The notes below the pieces were generated by a model. That model had not been told where the DNA came from. It searched no databases and saw only the letters and a program-made list of their open reading frames with translations. DNA of 64,000 bases, taken from Silanimonas sp. GTDB lineage: Bacteria; Pseudomonadota; Gammaproteobacteria; Xanthomonadales; Xanthomonadaceae. Position numbers and translations under genes: made by a program. The stretch lies in assembly GCA_018334015.1 (NCBI GenBank), contig JAGXTI010000029.1, positions 61,361 through 125,360 of the forward strand, given 5' to 3'. Below, one piece after another: positions 29,243 to 38,151 of this stretch (position 1 is its first letter; each line of letters starts with the position of its first letter).

Positions 29243-29350
29243 AACCCTTGACCCGGCCGGGGCTTTCCTTTCCGGGACAAGCCGTTAAGCTAGAAACGTG
29301 ATGCAGTGCCCGAAGGCCGGCCTCACCCCATCACTCAAGAGGTTCCTCCG

Positions 29351-29818
29351 ATGCGTCGTCAATCCGGTTTCACCCTTATCGAACTGGTCATCGTGATCGT
29401 GGTGCTCGGCATCCTTGCCGCGATCGCCATCCCGCGCTTCATCTCCCTGCAGCGCGAGGCGCGGATCGCCGTGATCGACTCGCTGTTCAATTCGGTGCGC
29501 TCGGGCGCCAACCTGATTTACGCCAAGTCGGCGGCCGAAGGTGAGTCTGACCTGGCCTCGGCGGCGGTCGATATCGACGGTACCGGGCCACTGGGCTCGG
29601 TCAGCACCAACTTCGGTTATCCGCAGGCCACCTCGGCTTCGATGAACCTGCTGTTCGACAGCCTTTCGCCGCGCTACGCCTTCAGTGGCGGTGGCGCTGC
29701 TGGTGGTGCCAGCCTGACCATGAACATCGATGGCATCCCCACTTGCGCCATCACCTACCAGTCGCCTGCTGCGGCTGGGGCCACCCCGGTGGTCGGCCGT
29801 CTCATCACTGGATGCTGA
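29351..29818 (+). CDS. mshB: MshB-type prepilin
   Basis: 155 residues. Class III signal MRRQSG|FTLIELVIVIVVLG with Glu at mature position 5, to be cut and N-methylated by the prepilin peptidase (not in this window). The C-terminal domain has a single CAITY Cys and a terminal Cys that may form a disulfide. Ribosome site AAGAGG lies 8 bases upstream of the ATG. Confidence 0.87.
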   Translation: MRRQSGFTLIELVIVIVVLGILAAIAIPRFISLQREARIAVIDSLFNSVRSGANLIYAKSAAEGESDLASAAVDIDGTGPLGSVSTNFGYPQATSASMNLLFDSLSPRYAFSGGGAAGGASLTMNIDGIPTCAITYQSPAAAGATPVVGRLITGC

Positions 29819-29852
29819 TCGCTTTTCCTATTTCCCCTCGGAGTTTACGCCC

Positions 29853-30254
29853 ATGAAAAACCAGAACGGCTTCACCCTGATCGAACTCGTCATCGTCATC
29901 GTGCTGCTCGGCGTGCTCGCCGCCATCGCCGTGCCGCGCTTCGTCAACCTGCAAGACGACGCCCTGCGGTCCCAGCTCTCAGCCAACGCTGCCGCCATCA
30001 CCTCGGCGATGAACATCAATTACGCGGCCTGCGCGGTCAACAACTTCACCGCGGGTGGCGATTGCCTGGCGGTGGACAGCTGCGACGACGCCTCCTTGTT
30101 GCTGACGACCCCGCTCGTCGGGTACACCATCACCCCTACTGCCATCATCACCGGTGCCCCGGGTACCACGGCCGCCTGCACCTTGACCCAGGGCAGCGGC
30201 ACCCCCGCCCCGACCGCCACCTTCACCGCCGTCCGCACCGCGCCCACGCCCTGA
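29853..30254 (+). CDS. mshA: MSHA major pilin MshA
   Basis: 133 residues. Six-residue leader MKNQNG then FTLIELVIVIVLLGVLAAIAVPRFVNLQ. Four Cys (CAVNN, CLAVD, CDD, CTL) in the globular part, consistent with the disulfide loop of pilins. Called the major pilin because it is followed directly by a terminator and sits at the usual mshA place between mshB and mshC. Confidence 0.87.
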   Translation: MKNQNGFTLIELVIVIVLLGVLAAIAVPRFVNLQDDALRSQLSANAAAITSAMNINYAACAVNNFTAGGDCLAVDSCDDASLLLTTPLVGYTITPTAIITGAPGTTAACTLTQGSGTPAPTATFTAVRTAPTP

Positions 30255-30287
30255 TCGCGTCCACCCCGGTTGACGCATCCAAGCACG

Positions 30288-30322
30288 GGGGCGGCAGGGT
30301 GACCGGCCGCCCCTTGCTTTTT
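30288..30322 (+). terminator. Rho-independent terminator after mshA
   Basis: Perfect 8-bp stem GGGGCGGC/GCCGCCCC with a 10-base loop, followed by TTGCTTTTT. It lies 34 bp after the mshA stop and 20 bp before the mshC start, inside an otherwise continuous locus, so it probably lowers expression of the minor pilins relative to the major pilin. Confidence 0.85.
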
Positions 30323-30341
30323 CCGGCCTGCGGTTCCCGCC

Positions 30342-30854
30342 ATGTCCGCCCACCGCGCCCTGCCACCGCTGCCTGCAATCCCCCCGGCCCTTGGCCGCCC
30401 GCGCGGTTTCACCCTGCTGGAACTGCTGATCGTGCTGGTGCTGCTCGCGACCCTGGGGGCCATCGCCCTGCCACGGCTCACCGAAGGCGGCTTCCGCTCG
30501 AGCGCCTTCGCCCAGCAGGTGGCGGCGGCCCTGCGCTACGGCCAGCGCCTCGCGGTGGCGAGCGGCTGCGAGATCCAGGTGCAGGTCCACACCAGCGGTA
30601 GCGGTGGCTACAGCGTCCGCCGCCGCGCCGGCGGCAGCGACAGCGCCTGCGGCCCGGCCGGCCAGCCCTTCACGGTGCCCATCCCCAGCCCGACCGGCGG
30701 CGATTTCAGCGCCGAGGCCAGTGGCGGCGTGCAGGTCACGCAGGGTCTCACGGTGGTGTTCGACGCCCAGGGCCTGCCGGCCGGTGGCGGCGGCACCGCC
30801 ATCGTGTCCGGCCGCAGCATCGTGGTTGACGGGGAGACCGGCTTTGTCCACTGA
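30342..30854 (+). CDS. mshC: MshC-type minor prepilin (GspH-like)
   Basis: 170 residues. Leader ending GRPRG|FTLLELLIVLVLLATLGAIALPRL with Glu5, followed by a GspH/FimT-like beta domain. The leader of 22 residues is longer than in the other pilins. Two Cys (GCEIQ, ACGPA) may pair. Confidence 0.82.
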   Translation: MSAHRALPPLPAIPPALGRPRGFTLLELLIVLVLLATLGAIALPRLTEGGFRSSAFAQQVAAALRYGQRLAVASGCEIQVQVHTSGSGGYSVRRRAGGSDSACGPAGQPFTVPIPSPTGGDFSAEASGGVQVTQGLTVVFDAQGLPAGGGGTAIVSGRSIVVDGETGFVH

Positions 30855-31302
30855 GCACGCCCGCGGCTTCAGCCTGCTCGAGGTGGTGGTCACCCTCGTG
30901 CTGCTCTCGGTGGCGGTGCTGGCGATCATCGGCCTGGTCGCCCAGATCGGCGGCCGCAGCGCCGCGCCGGTGCTGCACACGCAGGCCCTTTACCTGGCCG
31001 AGGGCTACCTCGAAGAGGCCCTGCTCAAGCGCTACAGCGATCCCGATGGCATCGACGAAGGCTGCGCGGCGAGCCGCACGCTCTGGGACGACATCGGCGA
31101 TTTCAACTGCCTGGCCACCCCGGCCGAGCCCACCGACCCGCTTGGCAACTCCCTGCCGGGCCTCTCGCGTTACCGCATCCAGGCCAGCGTCGGGCCGCCG
31201 AGCGTGGTGGGTGGCGCCACCACCCGCCGCGTCGAGATCCGCGTCACCCATCTCGACGGCGACATCGACCTGCGTCTGGCCGGGCTGAGGGCCGACTACT
31301 GA
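30844..31302 (+). CDS. mshD: MshD-type minor prepilin
   Basis: 152 residues from a TTG at 30844 giving leader MSTEHARG|FSLLEVVVTLVLLSVAVLAIIGL. The TTG lies 11 bases inside the end of mshC; no ATG or GTG is available close to the conserved prepilin signal, so TTG is the best start. The globular domain has paired Cys (GCAAS, FNCLA). Confidence 0.82.
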   Translation: MSTEHARGFSLLEVVVTLVLLSVAVLAIIGLVAQIGGRSAAPVLHTQALYLAEGYLEEALLKRYSDPDGIDEGCAASRTLWDDIGDFNCLATPAEPTDPLGNSLPGLSRYRIQASVGPPSVVGGATTRRVEIRVTHLDGDIDLRLAGLRADY

Positions 31303-32126
31303 TGGCTCGCCGCGCGCCCAAGGCCAGGCTCAGCCGCGGCCTCAGCCTGATCGAAATGGTCACCGTGATCGTGGTGCTGGCGGTGCTGGGCCTGGTCACC
31401 GCGGCCATCCTGCGCCAGCCGATCGAGGCCAGCGCCGACGTGCAGCGCCGCGCCCAACTCGCCGACAACGCCGACCAGGTGATGGCGCGGATGGCCCGCG
31501 ACCTGCGGCTGGCCCTGCCCAACAGCATCCGCGCCAGCCCCGATGGCCGCGCCATCGAGCTGCTGCTGGCGCCCTCGGCCGGGCGTTACCGGGCGGTGGC
31601 GGCCAGCGTGGCCGCTGGCCCAGAAACCACCGACACCCTCGATTTCAGCACGGCCGACACCAGCTTCGCCCTGATGGCACCGCTCACCGAAGCGCCGCTG
31701 GCCGGGCAGTGGGCGGTGGTCTACAACCTCAGCGCCGAGGGCGATCAGGCCAATGCCTGGGCCGGCGACAACCGCGCCACGGTCGGTGCCGGCAGCACCC
31801 CCACGCGGGTGGTGCTGGCGCCGGGCTTCCGGTTTCCCTTTGCTTCACCCTCGCAGCGGGTCTACTTCGTGAGCCAGGCCGTGCAGTACCGTTGTGGGGC
31901 CGATGGCCTGCTGCACCGCCATGCCGCTTACGCCCCCACTGCCGCCATGCAGGTGCCGCCGCCGGGCAGCGCCAGCGTGATGGCCGAGGGCGTGAACCTC
32001 TGCGTGTTCAGCACCCTCGCCGGCGATGCCAGCCGCCAGGGTCTGGCCACCCTGCAACTCGGCCTGAGCCGCGAGGGCGAGACCCTGAGCCTGCTACGTT
32101 CCGTCCACCTGCCCAACCAGCCATGA
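31302..32126 (+). CDS. mshO: MshO-type minor prepilin
   Basis: 274 residues. Leader MARRAPKARLSRG|LSLIEMVTVIVVLAVLGLVTAAI has Leu at mature position 1 and Glu5. The remaining sequence (ADVQRRAQLADNADQVMARMARDLRLALPNS) matches the MshO pattern. ATG shares a base with the mshD stop. Confidence 0.85.
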   Translation: MARRAPKARLSRGLSLIEMVTVIVVLAVLGLVTAAILRQPIEASADVQRRAQLADNADQVMARMARDLRLALPNSIRASPDGRAIELLLAPSAGRYRAVAASVAAGPETTDTLDFSTADTSFALMAPLTEAPLAGQWAVVYNLSAEGDQANAWAGDNRATVGAGSTPTRVVLAPGFRFPFASPSQRVYFVSQAVQYRCGADGLLHRHAAYAPTAAMQVPPPGSASVMAEGVNLCVFSTLAGDASRQGLATLQLGLSREGETLSLLRSVHLPNQP

Positions 32127-32512
32127 GAACGTTTTCCCCGCAGCGCGGTTTCAGCCTGATCGCCGCCATCTTCGTGGTGGCCCTGGCCCTGCTCGTGGTG
32201 CTGGCGGCGGTGCTCACGCTGAACGCCCGCAGCCGCAGCACGGTGCAGGCCTTGGACGCCAGCCGGGCGCTGGCGGCGGCCCACTCGGGGCTGGAGGTGG
32301 CGATCGCCCGCAGCCTGGGCGGCGGCTGCGCGGCGGTGCCGGCCACGCTCAGCCTCGAGGGTTTCGAGCTCAGTCTCGCCTGCACGGCCTTCGCCGCCGA
32401 CGAGGCGCCCGTCAGTTACAGCATCTTCCGTCTGCAAGTGAACGCCCGCCGTGGCCGTTTCAGCGACGGCACTTTCGTTTCGCGCACGGTACGCACCACG
32501 GTGACGCAATGA
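32123..32512 (+). CDS. mshP: MshP-type protein
   Basis: 129 residues. Leader MRTFSPQRG|FSLIAAIFVVALALLVVLAA lacks Glu at mature position 5 (Ala instead), as in PilX/GspK-like tip pseudopilins. The mature part resembles MshP (NARSRSTVQALDASRALAAAHSGLE). Overlaps mshO and mshQ by four bases each. Confidence 0.82.
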   Translation: MRTFSPQRGFSLIAAIFVVALALLVVLAAVLTLNARSRSTVQALDASRALAAAHSGLEVAIARSLGGGCAAVPATLSLEGFELSLACTAFAADEAPVSYSIFRLQVNARRGRFSDGTFVSRTVRTTVTQ

Positions 32513-35500
32513 AGGCGGTTTTTTCCACGATCGCCCTGCGCCCGCTGCTGATCGTGCTGCTCGGCCTGCTGGCCGGGCTCGCCCTGCCGGCATCGGCGCA
32601 GGTGGACACCTGGCGCGATGATTTCAGCACCGCGGCCTGGGACGAAGACACCGGCACCCAGGGCTTCAGCGGGCCTTGGACGGCCAATTTCCCTTTTACG
32701 AACACCACGCGCATCAACCGGACGGTGATCCCCGGCGAACTGCGGCTTCAGAATACCGCCACGCTCACCCGAAGCCTGGACCTGTCGGCCTACGAGAGCG
32801 CCACGATCGCTTTCCGGGTCAGGGAACTGGGCACGCTCGAGAATGCCGACCGACTGGTGATCGAGGTCGCCGGCGTGCCTGGCGGCCCTTTCACGGCCAT
32901 TCGCACCTTTATCGACGACCAGGTGGCTGCGGGCGTCAGTGAAACCCTGGCCATCCCTGCGGCCCTGTTGACGGCCACCACGACCGTCCGCCTGCGTGTT
33001 CTGAGCACCACGGGCTCTGAGTTCTGGGTCGTGGATTTTGTCGAAATCCGGGCGTCGATGAGGCCGGGCTGTTTCGTCGACAACTTCGGCGGCGCGAGCC
33101 TGAACTCGGCCAATTGGCTGGTCAGCAGTGTCAGTGGCGGTTTCGGCGCGCCGCGGACCGTCGGCAGACGCCTGCGCCTGACCGACAGAAGCAACGACGT
33201 CTCCACGGCGGCCTCCCTGCTGCGCACCTTTCCGGGGGCCAACAACCGGGTGACGATGGAGTTCGATCTGTTCGCCTACGACGGGACCGGTGCCGATGGC
33301 ATCGCCGTGACCTTTTCGAACGCCCAGATCGCCCCGGTCCCGGGCGGTTTCGGGGGTTCGCTGGGCTACGCTCAGCGCGACGGCATAAGCGGTTTCGCCG
33401 GCGGCTGGCTGGGGGTCGGGCTCGATGCTTTCGGCAATTTCTCGAACCCGATCGAGGGCCGGGTGGGGGGCACGGGGTTTGTGTCGGATGCGGTGGCCTT
33501 GCGTGGCTCGGGCAGCGGCACCAGCGGTTACCCCTTTCTGATCGGCACCGGCAGTCTCAGCCCCGGCATCGACATTGCCGGCGCCACGCCGGGGCCGGGC
33601 CATCGCTACCGCATCACCGTCGACAACCGGGTCGGGGGCCTCGATGCCCAGTTGCGCGTCGAGCGCAACACCGGCGCCGGCTTCGTCATCCTGCTTGAGC
33701 TCCCGAACATTTTCGTGACCAATCCCCAGCAGGCCCCGGTGCCGGCCAATTACCTGTTCTCCCTGACCGGATCGACCGGCGCCCAGACCAACATCCACGA
33801 GATCGACAACCTGCGGATCTGCGCCGAGGCGGTGAACCCGGTCTTGCCGGTCGACCATTACCGCTTTTTGCACGACGGCCAGGGCCTGACCTGCGGCCCG
33901 GAGAACATCACCATCCTCGCCTGCCAGGACGTCAACTGCACCCAGCAGATCACCGGCCCCTTGCAGGTGACGCTCTCGCCCGCGGGCTGGGAGGGCGGCA
34001 CCACACAGACCATCACCAGCGGCCAGGCCTTGCCGTTCCGACGCACCACGCCCGGCAGCGCCACCCTCGCCATCACCGCCAGCAACCCGCCCTTCGCGTC
34101 CACTCCGATCAACCGGTGTTTCGTCGGCGGCGTCGAGCAGGCCAACTGCAACCTGCCGTTCGCCGATTCCGGTTTTATTTTCGATGTGCCGCATCACGAT
34201 GCCGATGCGCCGCAGAGCGTGCTGATCTCGGCGGTGCGCCGCGATATCGTCACCCAGGCCTGTGTGCCGGGTTTTGCCAACGTCAGCCGCAGCCTCACTT
34301 TCGGATCGTCCTGGTTGAACCCCAACACCGGCAGCGCTGCGGTGCGGGTCAACGACACCCCCGTGGCCACCGCTGGTGTGCCGAGCACCGCCGTGCTCCT
34401 GGCGTTTGATGCCAACGGCCGCGCCCCGCTGACGGTGCAGTACGCCGATGCCGGCAACCTGCGCCTGTTCGCCCGTTACACCGGTTCGGCCGCCACCAAC
34501 GATACCGGCCTGGTGATGGACGGCCAGGACGATTTCGTGGCACGCCCGATCCTGCATCTCGAAATCACCAACCCGGTCAATCCGGCCGCCGCCGATGCCA
34601 CCGGCGGCGTGTTCACCGTGGCCGGCCAGAACTTCGCCACCCGGGTGACGGCGCGCAACGTCAACGCTGCGGTCACCCCGAATTTCGGCCGCGAGAGCCC
34701 GGTCGAGGCGGTCCAGTTGCGATCGACCCTGGTGGCCCCGGTCGGCGGCAACCACCCGGCCCCGGTGGGAAGCCTGGGTGCCGCCGTCAACGGCGTGCTG
34801 AGCGGCAACTGGCGCTGGGACGAGGTGGGCATCATCGGCCTGGCGGCGCATCTGGTCGACAACGACTTCCTCGGCGCGGGCGATCTCAGCCGGCCGGAGG
34901 CGGCGGTGCTGCCGCGGGTGGGGCGGTTCGTGCCGCAGCGCTTGGCGGTCTCGGCCAATGCGCCCAGTTTCGCCGCGAGCTGCGCGGCCGGTGGCTTCGG
35001 TTACGTCGGCCAGGAGTTCGGTTTCGCGGTGGCTCCGCAGTTCACCGTCACCGCACTAACCGCGCAAGGCGGGGTCGCCGGCAATTACGTGAACGTCGGT
35101 ACGGCCCCGGCGGCCCGCTTCTGGCGGCTCACCGGCAACCTGCCCGGGCGCAGCTACAGCAACACCGCCACGACCGCCGCCCTGCTGTCGCGCAGCACGG
35201 TGGGTTCGGCCTTCGCGCCGACGGCTGTCGATGCGCCCCCCTTCGACGGCAGCGCTGTCCTGCAGGCCTCGGACCCGCTGGCACTCGACCGGCTGAGCTA
35301 CGCCCGCCCCAGCACGCCCGAGGCGCCGTTCCTTCCGCAGGTGACGATGACCCTGCCGGCGGCCGATCTGACCGATGCCGATGGCCGCTGCCATGACCCC
35401 GATGGCAATGGCAGCTGCGATGCTTTTGTGGTGACGGGCATTACCGGGCCTGCCCAGCGCTGGGGCCGCATCGCCATGGGCAATGCCTTCGGGCCGGACC

Positions 35501-35925
35501 TGATCGACCTGCAGGTGCCGATGCGCGCCGAGTTCTTCAACGGCAGCAGCTTCGTGCTCAACACCGACGATGCCTGCACCCTGTTGAGCCCGTTGACGCT
35601 CAGCGACCCGGCCCCGACCGATGCCCTGCTGCCGAGCGAAACCTGCGTGCAGGACGGTGGCGCGCCGGGAGCCAGCGGCCTCGGCTGCGCCGCGCCCGGC
35701 CCGCTGGCGCGGCGCTACGCCGCCACGCCGACGGCGGGGCTGTGGACCCTGTGGCTGCGCGCACCGGGGGCCGGCAATGTCGGCATGCTCGATCTGGCCC
35801 CGACGGTGCCGCCCTGGTTGCAGTTCAACTGGCGCGGTGCCGGTATCGAGCCGCCACGGGCGCGGGTCGGCTTCGGCGTGTTCCAGGGTGATCGCCGCGC
35901 CATCCACACCCGCGAGGTCTACTGA
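32509..35925 (+). CDS. mshQ: MshQ-type large exported protein (DUF6701)
   Basis: 1138 residues, the largest protein of the locus. A signal peptide (LLIVLLGLLAGLALPASAQ) precedes a roughly 400-residue region with two lectin/laminin-G-like beta modules (FSTAAWDEDTGTQGF; SLNSANWLVSSVSGGFG ... DGIAVTFSNAQI), then the conserved C-terminal region ending GNVGMLDLAPTVPPWLQFNWRG with Cys-rich motifs. Such proteins are proposed pilus-tip adhesins; the lectin-like part and that role are inference. Confidence 0.82.
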   Translation: MKAVFSTIALRPLLIVLLGLLAGLALPASAQVDTWRDDFSTAAWDEDTGTQGFSGPWTANFPFTNTTRINRTVIPGELRLQNTATLTRSLDLSAYESATIAFRVRELGTLENADRLVIEVAGVPGGPFTAIRTFIDDQVAAGVSETLAIPAALLTATTTVRLRVLSTTGSEFWVVDFVEIRASMRPGCFVDNFGGASLNSANWLVSSVSGGFGAPRTVGRRLRLTDRSNDVSTAASLLRTFPGANNRVTMEFDLFAYDGTGADGIAVTFSNAQIAPVPGGFGGSLGYAQRDGISGFAGGWLGVGLDAFGNFSNPIEGRVGGTGFVSDAVALRGSGSGTSGYPFLIGTGSLSPGIDIAGATPGPGHRYRITVDNRVGGLDAQLRVERNTGAGFVILLELPNIFVTNPQQAPVPANYLFSLTGSTGAQTNIHEIDNLRICAEAVNPVLPVDHYRFLHDGQGLTCGPENITILACQDVNCTQQITGPLQVTLSPAGWEGGTTQTITSGQALPFRRTTPGSATLAITASNPPFASTPINRCFVGGVEQANCNLPFADSGFIFDVPHHDADAPQSVLISAVRRDIVTQACVPGFANVSRSLTFGSSWLNPNTGSAAVRVNDTPVATAGVPSTAVLLAFDANGRAPLTVQYADAGNLRLFARYTGSAATNDTGLVMDGQDDFVARPILHLEITNPVNPAAADATGGVFTVAGQNFATRVTARNVNAAVTPNFGRESPVEAVQLRSTLVAPVGGNHPAPVGSLGAAVNGVLSGNWRWDEVGIIGLAAHLVDNDFLGAGDLSRPEAAVLPRVGRFVPQRLAVSANAPSFAASCAAGGFGYVGQEFGFAVAPQFTVTALTAQGGVAGNYVNVGTAPAARFWRLTGNLPGRSYSNTATTAALLSRSTVGSAFAPTAVDAPPFDGSAVLQASDPLALDRLSYARPSTPEAPFLPQVTMTLPAADLTDADGRCHDPDGNGSCDAFVVTGITGPAQRWGRIAMGNAFGPDLIDLQVPMRAEFFNGSSFVLNTDDACTLLSPLTLSDPAPTDALLPSETCVQDGGAPGASGLGCAAPGPLARRYAATPTAGLWTLWLRAPGAGNVGMLDLAPTVPPWLQFNWRGAGIEPPRARVGFGVFQGDRRAIHTREVY

Positions 35926-35944
35926 GGTCGAGGCGGGCTGAGGC

Positions 35945-36448
35945 TCAATCGTCGTAGCGCACGGCGAGCACGGTGAAGCGCGCCGGCCTTCCGGGCAGCA
36001 GGGCTTCGAGGCTCTCGCCGGCGCGTTTTTTGAGCAGGGCCCGTGCCAGCGGCGCATCGATACTGATCCAGCCCCGCGCCGCGTCGATCTCGTCCGGGCC
36101 GACGATGCGGTAGACCGCTTCGCGGCCCGTGTCCTCGTCTTCCAGCACCACCCAGGCACCGAAGAACACCGCCTCCGGATCGGCCGGCCGGCCTTCGACC
36201 ACGCGCAGGCTTTCCAGCCGCCGGCTCAGATGGCGCACCCGGCGGTCGATCTCGCCCAACTGCTTCTTGCGGTAGGTGTACTCGGCGTTCTCCGAGCGGT
36301 CGCCTTCGGCCGCGGCGGCGGCCAGGGCCTGCACCACCTCGGGGCGGCGCAGGCGCCAGAGCTCGTCCAGTTCGGCCTTGAGGCGATCGTGCCCCTCGCG
36401 CGTGATCAGCGCGGTCGAGGGGCCCTGGGGAGGACGCCAGCGCGGCAC
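35945..36448 (-). CDS. greB: Transcription elongation factor GreB
   Basis: 167 residues from a [29 protein letters not shown]. The coiled coil has the acidic tip [16 protein letters not shown] used to stimulate RNA polymerase transcript cleavage, followed by the FKBP-like domain ([21 protein letters not shown]). GreB rather than GreA is indicated by the N-terminal RWRPP and [18 protein letters not shown]. Convergent with mshQ; abgT lies 13 bp upstream on the same strand. Confidence 0.93.
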   Translation of the reverse strand: MPRWRPPQGPSTALITREGHDRLKAELDELWRLRRPEVVQALAAAAAEGDRSENAEYTYRKKQLGEIDRRVRHLSRRLESLRVVEGRPADPEAVFFGAWVVLEDEDTGREAVYRIVGPDEIDAARGWISIDAPLARALLKKRAGESLEALLPGRPARFTVLAVRYDD

Positions 36449-36461
36449 CGTCGGATCGGCC

Positions 36462-38018
36462 TCAGCCGCCGAGGGTGTAGGTCAGCGGCGCGCCCGGACC
36501 GAGCGGCAGGCCAAACGTGACCCAGATCGCGAACAGCGCCGACCAGCCGATGAAGAAGACGATCGAGTAGGGCATCATCGTCGCCACCACCGTGCCGATA
36601 CCGGCCTTGGGGTCGTAGCGCTGCAGGAAGACGATGATGATGGCGAAGTAGCTCATCATCGGCGAGATGATGTTGGTCACCGAGTCGCCAACACGGTAGG
36701 CCGCCTGGGTCAGCTCGGGCGAGAGGCCAAGCAGCATGAACATCGGCACGAACACCGGGGCCATCAGCGCCCACTTGGCCGAGGCCGAGCCCATCGCCAG
36801 GTTCACCACCGCGGTCACCATGATGAAGCCGATCAGCAGCGGGATCTTCGGCAGGCCGATCGCCTGCAGGGTTTCAGCGCCCTGCACCGCCACCACCACG
36901 CCGAGCTGGGTCCAGTTGAACAGCGCCACGAACTGCGCGGCGAAGAACACCAGCACCAGGTAGGAGGCCATGGTCTCCATGCTCTTGGTCATGCCGTGGA
37001 TGACATCGCCATCGTTCTTGAAGGTGCCAGCGGCGACGCCGTAGACGATGCCGATCACGCCGCCGGCGACGAAGACCAGCGCGATGATGCCGTTCAGGAA
37101 CGGTGCGAGGGATCGCATCGTGTCGGTTTCACCGGCCAGACGCAGCGCGCCGTCCTGTGGCACCACGGCCAGCAGCAGCAGGCCGACCAGCACCACGGTG
37201 GCGAGCCCGGCCCAGCGCAGCCCGCGCTTTTCGCTGGCGCTGATGGCTTCGATGCGTTCGTCGCCCTTGCCGTAACTGCCGTCGGGATAGCGCCGGGCGA
37301 CGATCTTCTCGGTGACCCACCAGCCCATCAGCACGATCAGCGGGGTGGAGGCCTGCATGAAGAACAGGTTGGCCAGCGCATTGACCGAGTAGTCCGGGTC
37401 GATGATGCGTGCAGCCTCCTGGGTGAGGCCGGCCAGCAGCGGGTCGATGGTGCCGATCAGCAGATTGGCCGAGAAACCGCCGGAAACACCGGCGAACGCG
37501 GCGGCGATGCCGAGGATGGGGTGGCGGCCGGCGGCGATGTAGAGCAGGCCGGCCAGCGGCACCAGCAGCACGTAACCGATGTCGCTCGCCATGTTCGACA
37601 TCACGCCGGCGAACACCACGATCGGCGTGAGCAGGAAGCGCGGGGCGTTGAGCACGACCACCCGCAGGCAGGCGCCGATCAGGCCGGAGTGTTCGGCCAC
37701 GCCGATGCCGATCAGCGCCACCAGCACGGTACCGAGGGGTGCGAAACCGGTGAAGTTGGTGACCAGCCCGGCCATGATCCGCTGCAGGCCTTCGGTGCTC
37801 AGCAGATTGACCACTTCGACCGCGTTGCCGGTGCCCGGATGGGTGACCGAGAGCCCGATCTGGCTGGCGATCCAACTCGCCACCACCACCAGCAAGGTGA
37901 GCACGAAGAACAGGGTGGCCGGATGCGGCAGCAGGTTGCCGCTGCGTTCGACCACGGCGAGGAAGCGGTCGATGGCGGCGGTGCGCGGTACGGGGGGCAG
38001 GGCCGGGGTCTGGGGCAT
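36462..38018 (-). CDS. AbgT-family transporter
   Basis: 518 residues with about 12-13 hydrophobic segments. Family motifs include [48 protein letters not shown], and near the end [31 protein letters not shown]. AbgT proteins import p-aminobenzoyl-glutamate or export antifolates such as sulfonamides; which applies here is unknown. The ATG at 38018 is preferred over a GTG at 38057 that would add 13 uncharacteristic residues. Confidence 0.9.
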   Translation of the reverse strand: MPQTPALPPVPRTAAIDRFLAVVERSGNLLPHPATLFFVLTLLVVVASWIASQIGLSVTHPGTGNAVEVVNLLSTEGLQRIMAGLVTNFTGFAPLGTVLVALIGIGVAEHSGLIGACLRVVVLNAPRFLLTPIVVFAGVMSNMASDIGYVLLVPLAGLLYIAAGRHPILGIAAAFAGVSGGFSANLLIGTIDPLLAGLTQEAARIIDPDYSVNALANLFFMQASTPLIVLMGWWVTEKIVARRYPDGSYGKGDERIEAISASEKRGLRWAGLATVVLVGLLLLAVVPQDGALRLAGETDTMRSLAPFLNGIIALVFVAGGVIGIVYGVAAGTFKNDGDVIHGMTKSMETMASYLVLVFFAAQFVALFNWTQLGVVVAVQGAETLQAIGLPKIPLLIGFIMVTAVVNLAMGSASAKWALMAPVFVPMFMLLGLSPELTQAAYRVGDSVTNIISPMMSYFAIIIVFLQRYDPKAGIGTVVATMMPYSIVFFIGWSALFAIWVTFGLPLGPGAPLTYTLGG

Positions 38019-38095
38019 GCGGGCGTTCGGGCAGACGAAAGTTTCCGGATTGTGCACGAGCCCGAAGGCCGCTGCCGGCTCGCGCGCGTCTTGGC

Positions 38096-38124
38096 TTGAG
38101 CCGGGAACGGACGACGGCTAGTCT
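38096..38124 (+). promoter_or_regulatory. Promoter of the transglycosylase operon
   Basis: TTGAGC (38096-38101) and TAGTCT (38119-38124) with a 17-bp gap, 28 bp before the ATG of the lytic transglycosylase gene, in the divergent gap with abgT. Confidence 0.5.
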
Positions 38125-38151
38125 GCGGGTCCGCTTCTTGATGCCGCTCCC

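Noticed and set aside
32416-34851. 811-codon open frame opposite mshP/mshQ
   Set aside because: Antisense shadow with no recognisable motif or start.
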